Source of the DNA: JACZWL01 sp046756445 | GTDB taxonomy: Bacteria > Pseudomonadota > Gammaproteobacteria > Steroidobacterales > Woeseiaceae | DNA: 5,374 nt | NCBI GenBank assembly: GCA_046756445.1 | Contig: JBHHWI010000151.1 | Span: 1 to 5,374 of the forward strand | Reading direction: 5' to 3' | Shown here: in pieces, positions 5,371-5,374 of the stretch | How positions within the stretch are numbered: the first letter of the stretch is position 1 | Layout of the letters: every line of letters starts with the position of its first letter | Notes under the pieces: generated by a model | The model's input: the letters and a program-made list of their open reading frames with translations, nothing else | Told to the model about the DNA's origin: nothing | Databases searched by the model: none | Program-made: the position numbers and the translations under genes

Positions 5371-5374
5371 TCAC

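Overview
The window reads as a piece of a bacterial envelope-polysaccharide (capsule or exopolysaccharide) locus, most likely from a gammaproteobacterium. Three genes support this, all on the + strand: a UDP-N-acetylhexosamine 6-dehydrogenase of the TviB/WbpO type (1745-3025), a Wzi-type outer-membrane capsule assembly beta-barrel (3289-4779) and a Wzb-type low-molecular-weight tyrosine phosphatase (4912-5352). The organism call rests on the family relationships of these proteins (TviB, Wzi and Wzb of Gram-negative bacteria) and on their high G+C coding sequence. No species can be named from the sequence alone.

Layout. Bases 1-600 are the 3' end of an open frame that enters from the left edge. 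It encodes a beta-rich, Ig-like, probably surface or secreted protein of unknown role. Bases 601-1744 hold no convincing intact gene. They contain several small inverted repeats, a short stretch resembling a frameshifted YD-repeat (RHS-like) fragment (about 1196-1353), a cysteine-rich open frame without a good start (1357-1755), and a plausible intrinsic terminator (1650-1682) that would insulate the polysaccharide genes from what lies upstream. A 14-bp perfect palindrome lies just ahead of the dehydrogenase start.

How the genes work together. The dehydrogenase would supply a UDP-aminosugar uronate, an acidic building block of the polymer. The Wzi-like barrel would hold the finished polymer at the cell surface. 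The Wzb-like phosphatase would reverse autophosphorylation of a Wzc-type tyrosine kinase that controls chain export. A Shine-Dalgarno-like AGAAGG at the right edge suggests another gene begins just outside, and a Wza export channel or Wzc kinase would be the natural candidate. No glycosyltransferase, flippase or polymerase is visible here.

I see no strong evidence for a new biological system. The least explained part is 601-1744, which looks like gene debris of lower G+C than the capsule genes.
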